Shown here in pieces: positions 24,672-31,606 of a stretch of DNA of 36,789 nt. The stretch lies in contig CALAGD010000063.1 in NCBI GenBank assembly GCA_937891425.1, positions 1 through 36,789 on the forward strand, read 5' to 3'. Positions within the stretch are counted from its first letter, which is position 1. Each line of letters starts with the position of its first letter. A model generated the notes under the pieces. The model had not been told where the DNA came from. It did no database searches and saw only the letters and a list, made by a program, of their open reading frames with translations. Position numbers and translations under genes: made by a program. Source of the DNA: an uncultured Pigmentiphaga sp. GTDB lineage: Bacteria; Pseudomonadota; Gammaproteobacteria; Burkholderiales; Burkholderiaceae_B.

Positions 24672-25088
24672 TTACTGTCCGATGGTGAGGGTTTTCAGCA
24701 TCAGCGTACGCGCCGTGTTGAGCACTTCGACGTTGGCCTGATAGGCACGCGAAGCCGCGATCATGTCGACCGTTTCGTTGACCACGTTCACGTTGGGCAT
24801 GGCTACGTAGCCCTCCTCGTTGGCGAGCGGGCTGGTGGGGTCGTAGACCATCCGTGGCGCTGCATTGCTTTGCACCACGCCAACGACCTGCACGCCGCCG
24901 ACCTCGCTGCCTGCCGCCTGCCCCGGAAAGGGTGCAACCCGGAAGACCACATGGCGCGCCTGGTAGGGCTGGCCATCGGGACCAACCGCACTGTCGGCGT
25001 TCGCCAGGTTGCTGGCGGCGACGTTCAGCCGCTGCGACTGGGCGACGAGCGCGGAGCCGGCGATCTGGAAAATGCTCATGGAAGACAT
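24672..25088 (-). CDS. flgC: flagellar proximal rod protein FlgC
   Basis: A 138-residue rod protein of normal size. Conserved segments: SQRLNVAASNLANADSAVGP, GYVAMPNVNVVNETVDMIAA and ASRAYQANVEVLNTARTLML. It begins 25 bp after flgB. The ATG at 25088 has AGGG upstream; ATG 25079 three codons later is possible. Confidence 0.97.
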   Translation of the reverse strand: MSSMSIFQIAGSALVAQSQRLNVAASNLANADSAVGPDGQPYQARHVVFRVAPFPGQAAGSEVGGVQVVGVVQSNAAPRMVYDPTSPLANEEGYVAMPNVNVVNETVDMIAASRAYQANVEVLNTARTLMLKTLTIGQ

Positions 25089-25113
25089 GGTGACTGACCC
25101 TTACGATGTAGCC

Positions 25114-25527
25114 TTACTGCTGCAACGCAGCCAGCATGGACCGGATCCGCGCCGACAGAATGCTGACGGTGCCCTGGTAGCGGACCGCGTTCTCTGCGAA
25201 GTTCACGCGTTCGACGTCCATGTCGACGGTGTTGCCGTCGAGCGACGGTTGCGTGGGCACGCGGTACATCAGCGAAACCGGACCGCTCGTGGTAGCCTTG
25301 GCCGGAATGTGCGCAGCATGCGTTCGCGTGAGTTCGGTAGGCCCCAGGGGCTGCACGCCACGCACTGCGACGGCATTCCTGAGCTCTGCCGAGAAATCGA
25401 AGTCGCGTGCCTTGTAGCCAGGCGTGTCGGCGTTGGCAATATTCGACGACAGCACTTCCTGGCGCTTCGCGCGCAAGTTCAGCGCTTCCTGATAAAACCC
25501 GATGGCGGAATCCAACCGATTCAGCAT
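25114..25527 (-). CDS. flgB: flagellar proximal rod protein FlgB
   Basis: A 137-residue rod protein, first gene of the flg operon. The ATG at 25527 (MLNRLDSAIGFYQEAL) has AGGAG five bases upstream and gives the standard length; the open frame extends to 25563. The motif SSNIANADTPGYKARDFDF is typical of FlgB. It is divergent from flgA, with about 125 bp between the two starts. Confidence 0.97.
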   Translation of the reverse strand: MLNRLDSAIGFYQEALNLRAKRQEVLSSNIANADTPGYKARDFDFSAELRNAVAVRGVQPLGPTELTRTHAAHIPAKATTSGPVSLMYRVPTQPSLDGNTVDMDVERVNFAENAVRYQGTVSILSARIRSMLAALQQ

Positions 25528-25587
25528 GCGCACTCCTGTGCCGGCTTTTTTGATCAATTGCATGATAGATCCGCACCCGGCAAGTCA

Positions 25588-25630
25588 AATGGCGGAATAG
25601 ATCGGGGATTGCCTGCTTGTTCATGCCATG
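25588..25630. promoter_or_regulatory. weak candidate FlhD4C2 box between flgB and flgA
   Basis: AATGG-CG-GAATAGAT (25588-25602), 12 bp, then GCTTGTTC-ATG-CCATG (25615-25630) resembles the FlhDC box at about 18 of 26 defined positions by my count, the left half being the better one. The place is right, since the divergent flgA/flgB promoters are FlhDC targets in enterics, but the match is weaker than that at fliE/fliF. Confidence 0.35.
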
Positions 25631-25652
25631 CCGGGAAGGGGTGATTCCTACA

Positions 25653-26420
25653 ATGCAGACACGCGCCATGTTCAATCGTTCCGTGTTTCATCCGTTCCGT
25701 TCCCGTGCCCTGCACCGGCGTGCAGCGCGCGCACTGGTGCTTGCCAGCATCCTGCCAGGCGCGATCATCACGCCTGCGTGGGCGGCTGATGCCTCGAGAG
25801 GCCAGTCGCCCAAAGAGGTGCGTGACCTGATCACGGAACAGGTGCGTCAGCGCGTGGCGCACTTGCCGGGCAATCCCGTCATCGAAGTGGACGCCAACGA
25901 CGTCAGCCGTCATCCGGCATGCGACGCACTGCGTGTGGCTTCGCTCGCGAACACCCAGCTGCGCTCGCGCCTGTCGGTCCGCGTCGATTGCGAGGGCCCC
26001 AGCCGCTGGGCTGCCTACATTCCGGTCCGGCTCGCGGTAAACGGCAGCTATGTCAGCACGGCACGTGTCGTCCAGGCCGGAGAGCAGCTGGGGCCGGGCC
26101 AGCTCACGCTGCAACAGGGCGACCTCATCGGCCTGCCCGACGACACCGTCTTTCGCCTGCAGGACGCCGTGGGTCACACCGCGGCCGTGCGCCTGCGCGC
26201 GGGCCAGCCCGTGCGTGCAGGCAGCCTGCGTCCGCCGGGAATGATTTCCCATGGGCAGAAGGTGCGCGTGATCGTGAACGGAAGCGGGTTCGTGGCGTCC
26301 AGCGAAGGGGAAGCACTGGGCAGTGCCGCGCCCGGCGAGACGCTGCGCGTACGCACCCCGTCGGGCCAGATCATCAGCGGGGTGGTCACGCCTGAGGGGA
26401 CCGTAGAAATTTCGATGTAA
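25653..26420 (+). CDS. flgA: flagellar P-ring assembly chaperone FlgA
   Basis: A 255-residue periplasmic chaperone for FlgI. The ATG at 25653 is chosen, with a GGAAGGGG purine run upstream; the frame is open from TTG 25617, and ATG 25668 is also possible. A signal peptide ends near AWA (about residue 44). The C-terminal SAF-type domain contains VRAGQPVRAG-like text (AVRLRAGQPVRAGSLRPP) and ends GVVTPEGTVEISM, which is typical of FlgA. It is divergent from flgB and followed by flgM after 280 bp. Confidence 0.93.
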   Translation: MQTRAMFNRSVFHPFRSRALHRRAARALVLASILPGAIITPAWAADASRGQSPKEVRDLITEQVRQRVAHLPGNPVIEVDANDVSRHPACDALRVASLANTQLRSRLSVRVDCEGPSRWAAYIPVRLAVNGSYVSTARVVQAGEQLGPGQLTLQQGDLIGLPDDTVFRLQDAVGHTAAVRLRAGQPVRAGSLRPPGMISHGQKVRVIVNGSGFVASSEGEALGSAAPGETLRVRTPSGQIISGVVTPEGTVEISM

Positions 26421-26574
26421 GGCGGCTCCGTGATGCGCCTGCCCGGCAGCTCAAGCAGGAGCAGGAGAGGCGCTGCGGGTGCTGACCCGGCAACGACCGG
26501 GCCATGGGTGACACACGCGCCGCTTCGCAGTAATCTGAACGTCCGGAGGCGTCACGACGACAACGGACTTGCTG

Positions 26575-26601
26575 TAAAGTTTCGGCGCGAACAACCGTTA
26601 A
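26575..26601 (+). promoter_or_regulatory. sigma-28 (FliA) promoter for flgMN
   Basis: TAAAGTTT (26575-26582), an exact match to the sigma-28 -35 consensus, is followed by 11 bp and ACCGTTAA (26594-26601), six of eight with GCCGATAA. It lies about 100 bp before flgM. In enterics flgM has both a class II (flgA) and a class III promoter; this arrangement fits. Identified by eye. Confidence 0.72.
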
Positions 26602-26690
26602 CCGAAGTAACGGAACACGAAACGCAAGCCGGGCGCAACGGGCAGAAAGCCTGGAGTGCCTGTCGATTGAATTGAGCCCAGCAGAACGTC

Positions 26691-26694
26691 GGAG
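26691..26694 (+). promoter_or_regulatory. ribosome binding site deciding the TTG start of flgM
   Basis: GGAG sits six bases before TTG 26701. The next in-frame ATG (26716) is five codons on, without its own site, so the TTG start is favoured. Confidence 0.6.
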
Positions 26695-26700
26695 ACCACC

Positions 26701-27003
26701 TTGAAGATTCAACCCATGGGGCCCAATGCCTCCAGCACGGCCCAAGCCACCAGCCGCAATGGCGTTGCCCGCAGCCGGCCCGCCACGCAGGATCAGGCTC
26801 CTTCCGGCGCAGCCAGCAGCTCGGTGTCGGTCAGCCTGTCTACCGCGCACGCCACCTCGGCGAACGCCGACGTCGACATGGAACGGGTTCAGGCCATTCG
26901 CGACGCCATCCAGCGGGGCGAGCTCGTCATCGACGTCCACAAGATCGCCGACCGGCTCATTCATACCTCGCTCGAACTGATCCAGGGTTCCGGCCACCCC
27001 TGA
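26701..27003 (+). CDS. flgM: anti-sigma-28 factor FlgM
   Basis: A 100-residue negative regulator of flagellin synthesis. It binds FliA (sigma-28) and is exported once the hook is complete. The first 55 residues are low-complexity and disordered; the C-terminal helical part (about 60-97), with VQAIRDAIQRGELVIDVHKI and ADRLI, is the conserved sigma-binding region. Translation probably starts at TTG, which may limit its level. A sigma-28-like promoter precedes it, giving the expected feedback loop. flgN follows by 40 bp. Confidence 0.92.
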   Translation: MKIQPMGPNASSTAQATSRNGVARSRPATQDQAPSGAASSSVSVSLSTAHATSANADVDMERVQAIRDAIQRGELVIDVHKIADRLIHTSLELIQGSGHP

Positions 27004-27043
27004 CCCCCCGTCTTCATTCTTGTTCGCCCGCCGGCACACCGTC

Positions 27044-27505
27044 ATGTCAGAGTCCGCATTGCTTGAAATCCTTCAGAGCGAGCTGCAGGTCGTCACCTCG
27101 TTCATGCAATGCCTGCAAGACGAGCACCAGGCGCTGCTCGAGCGGGCCCCTGTCTCGACGTTCAACGAAATCATCCAGCGCAAGCAGCATTTCGCCGCCC
27201 GCCTGGAAATGCTGGGATCCCAACGCGATGCGGCTCTCGTGGCACTGGGCCACAACACCGGACACGCCGGCACCGTCGAAGCTGCGGCAGAGCACCCCCA
27301 AGTCGGCGCCGTGTGGGCCGAGCTCCAGCAGATGGTGGAACAGGCACGCGTGCTGAACGAGCGCAATGGCCTGCTGATCCGCACCCATCTCCGCTACACG
27401 ACTGCCGCCCTGGACGCGCTACGTACTGCCCAGGGCGTCAACCTCTATCAGCCCGACGGCAAGAAATCCTCACCCGCCCAGCTGGGCACCAGCCGCCGCG
27501 CCTGA
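27044..27505 (+). CDS. flgN: flagellar export chaperone FlgN
   Basis: A 153-residue, almost entirely helical protein, matching the FlgN family of chaperones for FlgK and FlgL. The ATG at 27044 (MSESALLEILQSEL) is preferred to TTG 27020. The C-terminal part (NERNGLLIRTHLRYTTAALD, then LYQPDGK) agrees with the FlgN pattern, where the end YxxxG segment binds substrate. It is the last gene of flgAMN and converges on a Bug gene 34 bp away with only a weak GC hairpin between. Confidence 0.87.
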   Translation: MSESALLEILQSELQVVTSFMQCLQDEHQALLERAPVSTFNEIIQRKQHFAARLEMLGSQRDAALVALGHNTGHAGTVEAAAEHPQVGAVWAELQQMVEQARVLNERNGLLIRTHLRYTTAALDALRTAQGVNLYQPDGKKSSPAQLGTSRRA

Positions 27506-27539
27506 GACTCCGCTGTGGCGGGGCGGTCGCCGGCGCGCA

Positions 27540-28538
27540 TCACGACGGGTTCAGCCCCAGGCGTTTCACCACCGGCCCCCAGGTATCGTATTCATTCCTG
27601 ATCATTGCCCTGGCCTCTTCCGGAGTGCTAAGTACCCCACGGTAGCCGGCCTCTTCGAGCATTTTCTCGAACTCGGGAGAGCGCACCGCGTTGTGGATGA
27701 CTTCGTTCATGCGCTTGACGATGGGCGCGGGCGTGCGAGGCGGACTGAGAATGAGGAAGCGTACCGCCGAATCGATGCCGTCGAACCCCAATTCGCGGAT
27801 GGACGGTGCATCCGGGATCAGCGGAAAGCGTTCGGGCGAGAGCACGGCAAGCACCTTGAGCTTGCCGCTGCGCACGAACGGCAAGGTGGAACTGAGCGAG
27901 AACACGCCTGCGTCGACCTGCCCCCCGATGACATCCACGATGGCCGGTGAGGTCCCTTTGTAGGGCACATGCTGCATATGGGCGCCGGCGCGGTCCGCCA
28001 CCACTTCCATTGCCATGTGCTGCGGCGAACCGGTGCCTGCCGTGGCAAAGGTCAGCGGCGCCTTCGCGTCTTTCGCCTTGTTGAGCAGGTCGCCGAACGA
28101 CTGCAACGGACTGTCGGGGCGCACAACGACGATGTTGGGCGTTTCGGCAATGGTGGTGATGGGGTCCAGACCCGTGACGGGGTCATACCCGATGTCTTTA
28201 TAGACATGGGGATACACGCCAATGATGGTGGCCTGCAGCAGGAAGGTCTGACCGTTGGGTTCACTGCGCGACACCAGGGCCGCACCGATGTTGCCTGACG
28301 CACCCGGCTTGTTGTCGACCACGAAGGTCTGGTTCAGGGCCTTCTCGAGATTGCTGGTGAGCATGCGCGCCAGCACGTCGGTTCCTCCACCAGGAGGAAA
28401 CGGCACCACGAGCGTGATGGGCCGTGAGGGCCAACTGGATTCCTGTGCCGTTGCCGGCGTTGCGACAACGCCGGACAGGCCAAGCAGGGCGAACGCGCAG
28501 AATGCGCGCAACCAAGGCAAGCATGTTTTCGTCTTCAT
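27540..28538 (-). CDS. Bug family (TctC-like) periplasmic substrate-binding protein
   Basis: A 332-residue secreted solute-binding protein of the tripartite tricarboxylate transporter receptor (Bug) family. The ATG at 28538 is fixed by AGGAGG just upstream. A Sec signal peptide spans about 1-31 (ending ATPATA). The Bug loops are visible: PFPPGGGTDVLARML (47-60) and VDNKPGASGNIG (75-86), which in known structures contact a carboxylate ligand. No tctA/tctB membrane genes are nearby, so it may use a distant transporter or act in sensing. It lies downstream of an IclR regulator, with a palindromic operator in its leader. The ligand cannot be told from sequence. Confidence 0.93.
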   Translation of the reverse strand: MKTKTCLPWLRAFCAFALLGLSGVVATPATAQESSWPSRPITLVVPFPPGGGTDVLARMLTSNLEKALNQTFVVDNKPGASGNIGAALVSRSEPNGQTFLLQATIIGVYPHVYKDIGYDPVTGLDPITTIAETPNIVVVRPDSPLQSFGDLLNKAKDAKAPLTFATAGTGSPQHMAMEVVADRAGAHMQHVPYKGTSPAIVDVIGGQVDAGVFSLSSTLPFVRSGKLKVLAVLSPERFPLIPDAPSIRELGFDGIDSAVRFLILSPPRTPAPIVKRMNEVIHNAVRSPEFEKMLEEAGYRGVLSTPEEARAMIRNEYDTWGPVVKRLGLNPS

Positions 28539-28660
28539 TTCTCCTCCTGGCAGGGGCTGGGGATGCCACGCGCGCGTGCATGACGCAGGGCGTGAGCGTT
28601 TTGTGACCGCCGTGCCCTTGGCTCGGGCCGACGGGTCGTGTGTTGTCGTTTGCCCAGAAA

Positions 28661-28675
28661 TTCCGCTAATCGGAA
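28661..28675. promoter_or_regulatory. palindromic operator TTCCG-N5-CGGAA in front of the Bug gene
   Basis: TTCCG-CTAAT-CGGAA is a perfect interrupted dyad, overlapping a second one (GGAAAT-A-ATTTCC to 28685). On the minus strand it lies downstream of a plausible promoter with TTGACC (28729-28724), a 17-bp spacer, and TACTCT (28706-28701). The same TTCCG-N5-CGGAA pattern recurs at 29673-29687. It is the likely binding site of the adjacent IclR-type regulator. Confidence 0.6.
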
Positions 28676-28735
28676 ATAATTTCCATAACCAGCGCAAAAA
28701 AGAGTAGCCCGCCCGCCCCACGCGGTCAAGCGTTG

Positions 28736-29509
28736 TCAACCCTTCCGGGTACCCAAAGCTGCGCTGAACAGCCTTGCCTGTGAGGTGACGACCCGCGCGA
28801 CCTTCTCACCCATCTCGTCGGTAAAACGCCCCTCGGGGATGGTGACGCACAACGCACCGATTACGCCATGAGGGGAAAAGATCGGCGCTGAAATGCCCAC
28901 CGCACCGGGCACGTTCTGCCCTTTCGTGAAGGCGTACCCACGCTGCCGTGTTGCCTCGAGATCGCCCTTGACGCGTGTGAAATCCCGCCCCGGGATGACC
29001 TGCGGGCGCGCGCGTTCGGAGGCAATCGCGGCATCGATCTGTGCTGGCGGTAGAAATGCCAGAATGCCTCGCCCCGGCGCGCCCCACACCAGTGATGATC
29101 GATCGAACAGCTTCACCTCGTACCGCAGGGGGTGACTTCCGTAGACCACCTTGGCTATGGTGAAACTCAGGCTAGTGGGCTCGTACAGTGACAGCATGCA
29201 GGTCTCGTCGCATTCGGCCACCACGGCCTGCATGAACCGCTCGGCGATTTCCGTGATCTGCAGTTTCGACGCCACCAGCGACCCGATGCGATACAGCTCC
29301 AGCCCCACCCTGTAACTGCGGGTTGCCGGATCGCGCTCGACAAACCCCTGCTCGGCCAGCAGGCTGAGCAGGCGGTGCACGGTGGAAGAAGGCAGATCCA
29401 TCCGTTGTGCAATATCGGTCAGCGAACTGGGGCCATCGCATTCCGCCAGCACGGTCAACAGCCGGGTTACCCGAGCAACCGTACCGGAAGATGTGGTGGA
29501 CGTACTCAT
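28736..29509 (-). CDS. IclR family transcriptional regulator
   Basis: A 257-residue regulator. The N-terminal winged helix-turn-helix (about 10-70) includes SLTDIAQRMDLPSSTVHRLL and the wing ERDPATRSYRVGLELYRIG. The C-terminal effector-binding GAF-like domain (about 80-250) contains GISAPIFSPHGVIGALCV, a typical IclR segment. It sits between the Bug gene (same strand, 197 bp downstream) and the divergent dehydrogenase operon. Palindromic sites of one type flank it on both sides, and tandem copies of CCGCAGGAATT lie next to a TAGAAT -10-like element in its own promoter. Role as local regulator is inferred. IclR proteins may be activators or repressors; the downstream operator positions favour repression. 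The effector is unknown. Confidence 0.93.
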   Translation of the reverse strand: MSTSTTSSGTVARVTRLLTVLAECDGPSSLTDIAQRMDLPSSTVHRLLSLLAEQGFVERDPATRSYRVGLELYRIGSLVASKLQITEIAERFMQAVVAECDETCMLSLYEPTSLSFTIAKVVYGSHPLRYEVKLFDRSSLVWGAPGRGILAFLPPAQIDAAIASERARPQVIPGRDFTRVKGDLEATRQRGYAFTKGQNVPGAVGISAPIFSPHGVIGALCVTIPEGRFTDEMGEKVARVVTSQARLFSAALGTRKG

Positions 29510-29541
29510 GATCCTGGATACCTTGTCTACGTAAATCGACG

Positions 29542-29563
29542 CCGCAGGAATTCCGCAGGAATT
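29542..29563. repeat. tandem 11-bp repeat in the IclR gene promoter
   Basis: CCGCAGGAATT occurs twice head to tail (29542-29552, 29553-29563). It contains TTCC/GGAA half-sites like those of the nearby palindromes and abuts a TAGAAT -10-like sequence (minus strand, 29567-29562). This suggests autoregulation of the IclR gene. Confidence 0.45.
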
Positions 29564-29622
29564 CTATTCGTTGCCTCAGACCGCCAGAAGCACCGTGTTC
29601 CCGGCTCCGCCACCTTCCCTGC

Positions 29623-29651
29623 TTGACGGGCAGGGTGGCCTCACCTATGAT
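29623..29651 (+). promoter_or_regulatory. sigma-70-type promoter of the dehydrogenase operon
   Basis: TTGACG (29623-29628), a 17-bp spacer and TATGAT (29646-29651) make a near-consensus housekeeping promoter reading toward the gene at 29822. It sits in the 312-bp gap between the IclR gene and the operon. The region from 29641 to 29700 is clearly AT-richer than its surroundings. The leader would be about 160 nt and carries two palindromes. Confidence 0.6.
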
Positions 29652-29671
29652 TTTTCTCTATTCGAAAATAT

Positions 29672-29709
29672 ATTCCGTTTAACGGAATTCTATCAGATTC
29701 CGGAATCTG
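29672..29709. promoter_or_regulatory. two palindromic operators downstream of the operon promoter
   Basis: ATTCCG-TTTAA-CGGAAT (29672-29688) is a perfect dyad of the same type as at 28661. Six bases later CAGATTCCGGAATCTG (29694-29709) is a perfect 16-bp palindrome with the same TTCC/GGAA core. Both lie 20-60 bp after the -10, where a bound IclR-type protein would block transcription. Confidence 0.62.
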
Positions 29710-29821
29710 CGGACACCCGGGGCCGCTGCGGGCCTCCACCGCCGGCGCGTTTCCCGCAGCACGCGCCGCATCGGAGTCGCGTGGGCATCATCAGCCGTTC
29801 ACAGAAAACAATGGAGCACGC

Positions 29822-30712
29822 ATGCGTGTTGGTTGCATCGGTATCGGAAGCATGGGCGGAGGGATTGCCCGTCGACTGCTGAGTCAAGGACTAGAAGTCA
29901 TCGCCTTTGACATCGATCCGTCCGCCCGTCGCCGCTTCGGGGAGCTTGGAGGAACCTCGGTCGACCAGCTCGAAGCGGTGTCACGGCAATGCGAGGTCAT
30001 CTTTCTCTGCCTTCCGTCGCTGGTGGCACAGGCCGAATGCGCTACTCGGCTTGCCGCCGCCCCGGGCACACTGCGCATTCTCATCGACTGTTCAACGCTT
30101 GGCCCCGAGGCACTGATCCAGCTGGGCCGGCGCATGCAAGCAGTGAACGTGCAAGTCGTCGACTGTCCGGTCAGCGGCGGCGCCCAGGCCGCCGAGGCGG
30201 GCACGCTGGCGTTGATGTGCGCCACTTCCGTGGCTACGTTCGAGACGGTCAGGCCCATCCTCGAACACATTTCTTCCCGCATTTTTTACCTGGGCGAGGA
30301 AGTCGGCCTGGCCCAACTGTGCAAGCTTGCCAACAATGCCATCTCGGCCGCGGGCATGCTGGCCGCATGTGAGGCACTGGTGCTGGGCAGAAAGGCCGGG
30401 CTGCCCCTGCAGGCCATGTTCGACGCCATCAACGCCGGCTCGGGACGCAACAACGCCACCTCACTGAAGATTCCCAACCACATTCTCACCGGCACCTACG
30501 ACTTCGGCGGCCCCGCAGGGCTCATGGTCAAGGATCTCGAACTCTATCTGCAGAAGGCGCAAGAACTCGAGGTGCCCGCCACCATGGCCCGCGCCGCACA
30601 CGATCTCTGGGGCGCTGCCGTTCAGGCCCTGGGCGCCCAGGTCGACTACACCGAAATCATCAAGTACTTCGATCAACTTGCAGGATTGCCCTCGCTGGAG
30701 CCCGAAGCATGA
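29822..30712 (+). CDS. NAD(P)-dependent 3-hydroxyisobutyrate dehydrogenase-family oxidoreductase
   Basis: A 296-residue beta-hydroxyacid dehydrogenase. The Rossmann motif GIGSMG is at 7-12, and Asp30 at the end of the second strand suggests NAD preference. The substrate motif CPVSGGAQAAEAGTLA (115-130) is followed by the catalytic Lys168 in LCKLANN (166-172) and KDLELYL (237-243). The family oxidises 3-hydroxyisobutyrate, tartronate semialdehyde, 2-(hydroxymethyl)glutarate and similar compounds; which one applies here cannot be seen. First gene of the operon, with GGAG upstream, and overlapping the next gene as ATGA. Confidence 0.92.
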   Translation: MRVGCIGIGSMGGGIARRLLSQGLEVIAFDIDPSARRRFGELGGTSVDQLEAVSRQCEVIFLCLPSLVAQAECATRLAAAPGTLRILIDCSTLGPEALIQLGRRMQAVNVQVVDCPVSGGAQAAEAGTLALMCATSVATFETVRPILEHISSRIFYLGEEVGLAQLCKLANNAISAAGMLAACEALVLGRKAGLPLQAMFDAINAGSGRNNATSLKIPNHILTGTYDFGGPAGLMVKDLELYLQKAQELEVPATMARAAHDLWGAAVQALGAQVDYTEIIKYFDQLAGLPSLEPEA

Positions 30713-31539
30713 GCATTACCATCAACCTTGAAGGTCGGGTGGCCCTGGTCACCGGTGCGGCAGGCGGCATTGGCTCTGCCGTAGCACACTGCCTGGCCGA
30801 AGCCGGCGCAGACCTCGCGCTGGTCGATCTGAACCCGCAGAAACTTGACGCAGTCGTCATGGCGTTGCACTCCGACGAGCGCCATCGAACCCGACGCATC
30901 GAAGCCGTTCAATGCGACGTGCGCGACGCCGACCAGGTAAACAGCGTGGTCGACGAACTGGCCGGTCGTCTTGGCGGGATCGATATCCTCGTGAATGTGG
31001 CCGGTGGCGGCACCCCGCAAACGCTGGAAACCCTCAGTCCCGAGAACTGGCGCTCGGTGCTCGATCTCAACCTGTCCGGCCCGTTCTACTTCACGCGCGC
31101 TGTGGCGCCGCACATGAGAAAGCGGGGCGGTGGTGCCATTGTCACCACCGCATCACTGGCAGCCATCACCATGTCGATGAACAACGGTGTCAGCTACACG
31201 GCGGCGAAGACCGGCCTTCTGGGCCTTACGCGCCACTCGGCCTACGAACTCGCGCGCGACGGCATCCGGGTCAATGCGGTGTTGCCCGGCCCCACCCTGA
31301 CGGGCCAGATCAAGGCAAAGATGTCACCCGAACGGATTGATGCCGTCGCCAATGGTCTGCCCCTGGGTCGTTGGGTGATGCCGGAAGAGATCGCGCGCGC
31401 CATCCTGTTCTTTTGTTCTGACCTTTCCAGCGCCTGCACGGGTACGCACTTCATCGTCGACAGCGGGATGCACATTGGCGCACCGCAGTCATATGACGAG
31501 TATCGGAAGCACCGCGACCAGATGAAGCAGCAGCCCTGA
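30709..31539 (+). CDS. short-chain dehydrogenase/reductase (SDR)
   Basis: A 276-residue classical SDR. Cofactor motif TGAAGGIG (15-22), acidic Asp40 after the second strand (NAD type), NVAG (96-99), and the catalytic Asn121, Ser149, Tyr163 and Lys167 (YTAAK) are all present. The C-terminal VDSGMHIG region matches the usual SDR end. It overlaps the preceding dehydrogenase by 4 bp, so translation is likely coupled and the two may act on consecutive alcohol groups of one substrate. Substrate unknown. Confidence 0.93.
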   Translation: MSITINLEGRVALVTGAAGGIGSAVAHCLAEAGADLALVDLNPQKLDAVVMALHSDERHRTRRIEAVQCDVRDADQVNSVVDELAGRLGGIDILVNVAGGGTPQTLETLSPENWRSVLDLNLSGPFYFTRAVAPHMRKRGGGAIVTTASLAAITMSMNNGVSYTAAKTGLLGLTRHSAYELARDGIRVNAVLPGPTLTGQIKAKMSPERIDAVANGLPLGRWVMPEEIARAILFFCSDLSSACTGTHFIVDSGMHIGAPQSYDEYRKHRDQMKQQP

Positions 31540-31606
31540 GGCGCATCGTCAGCAGGCCGCCGGCGCAATGCCCTCTTCACGATCATTCACCACAAGGAGA
31601 CCCTGC

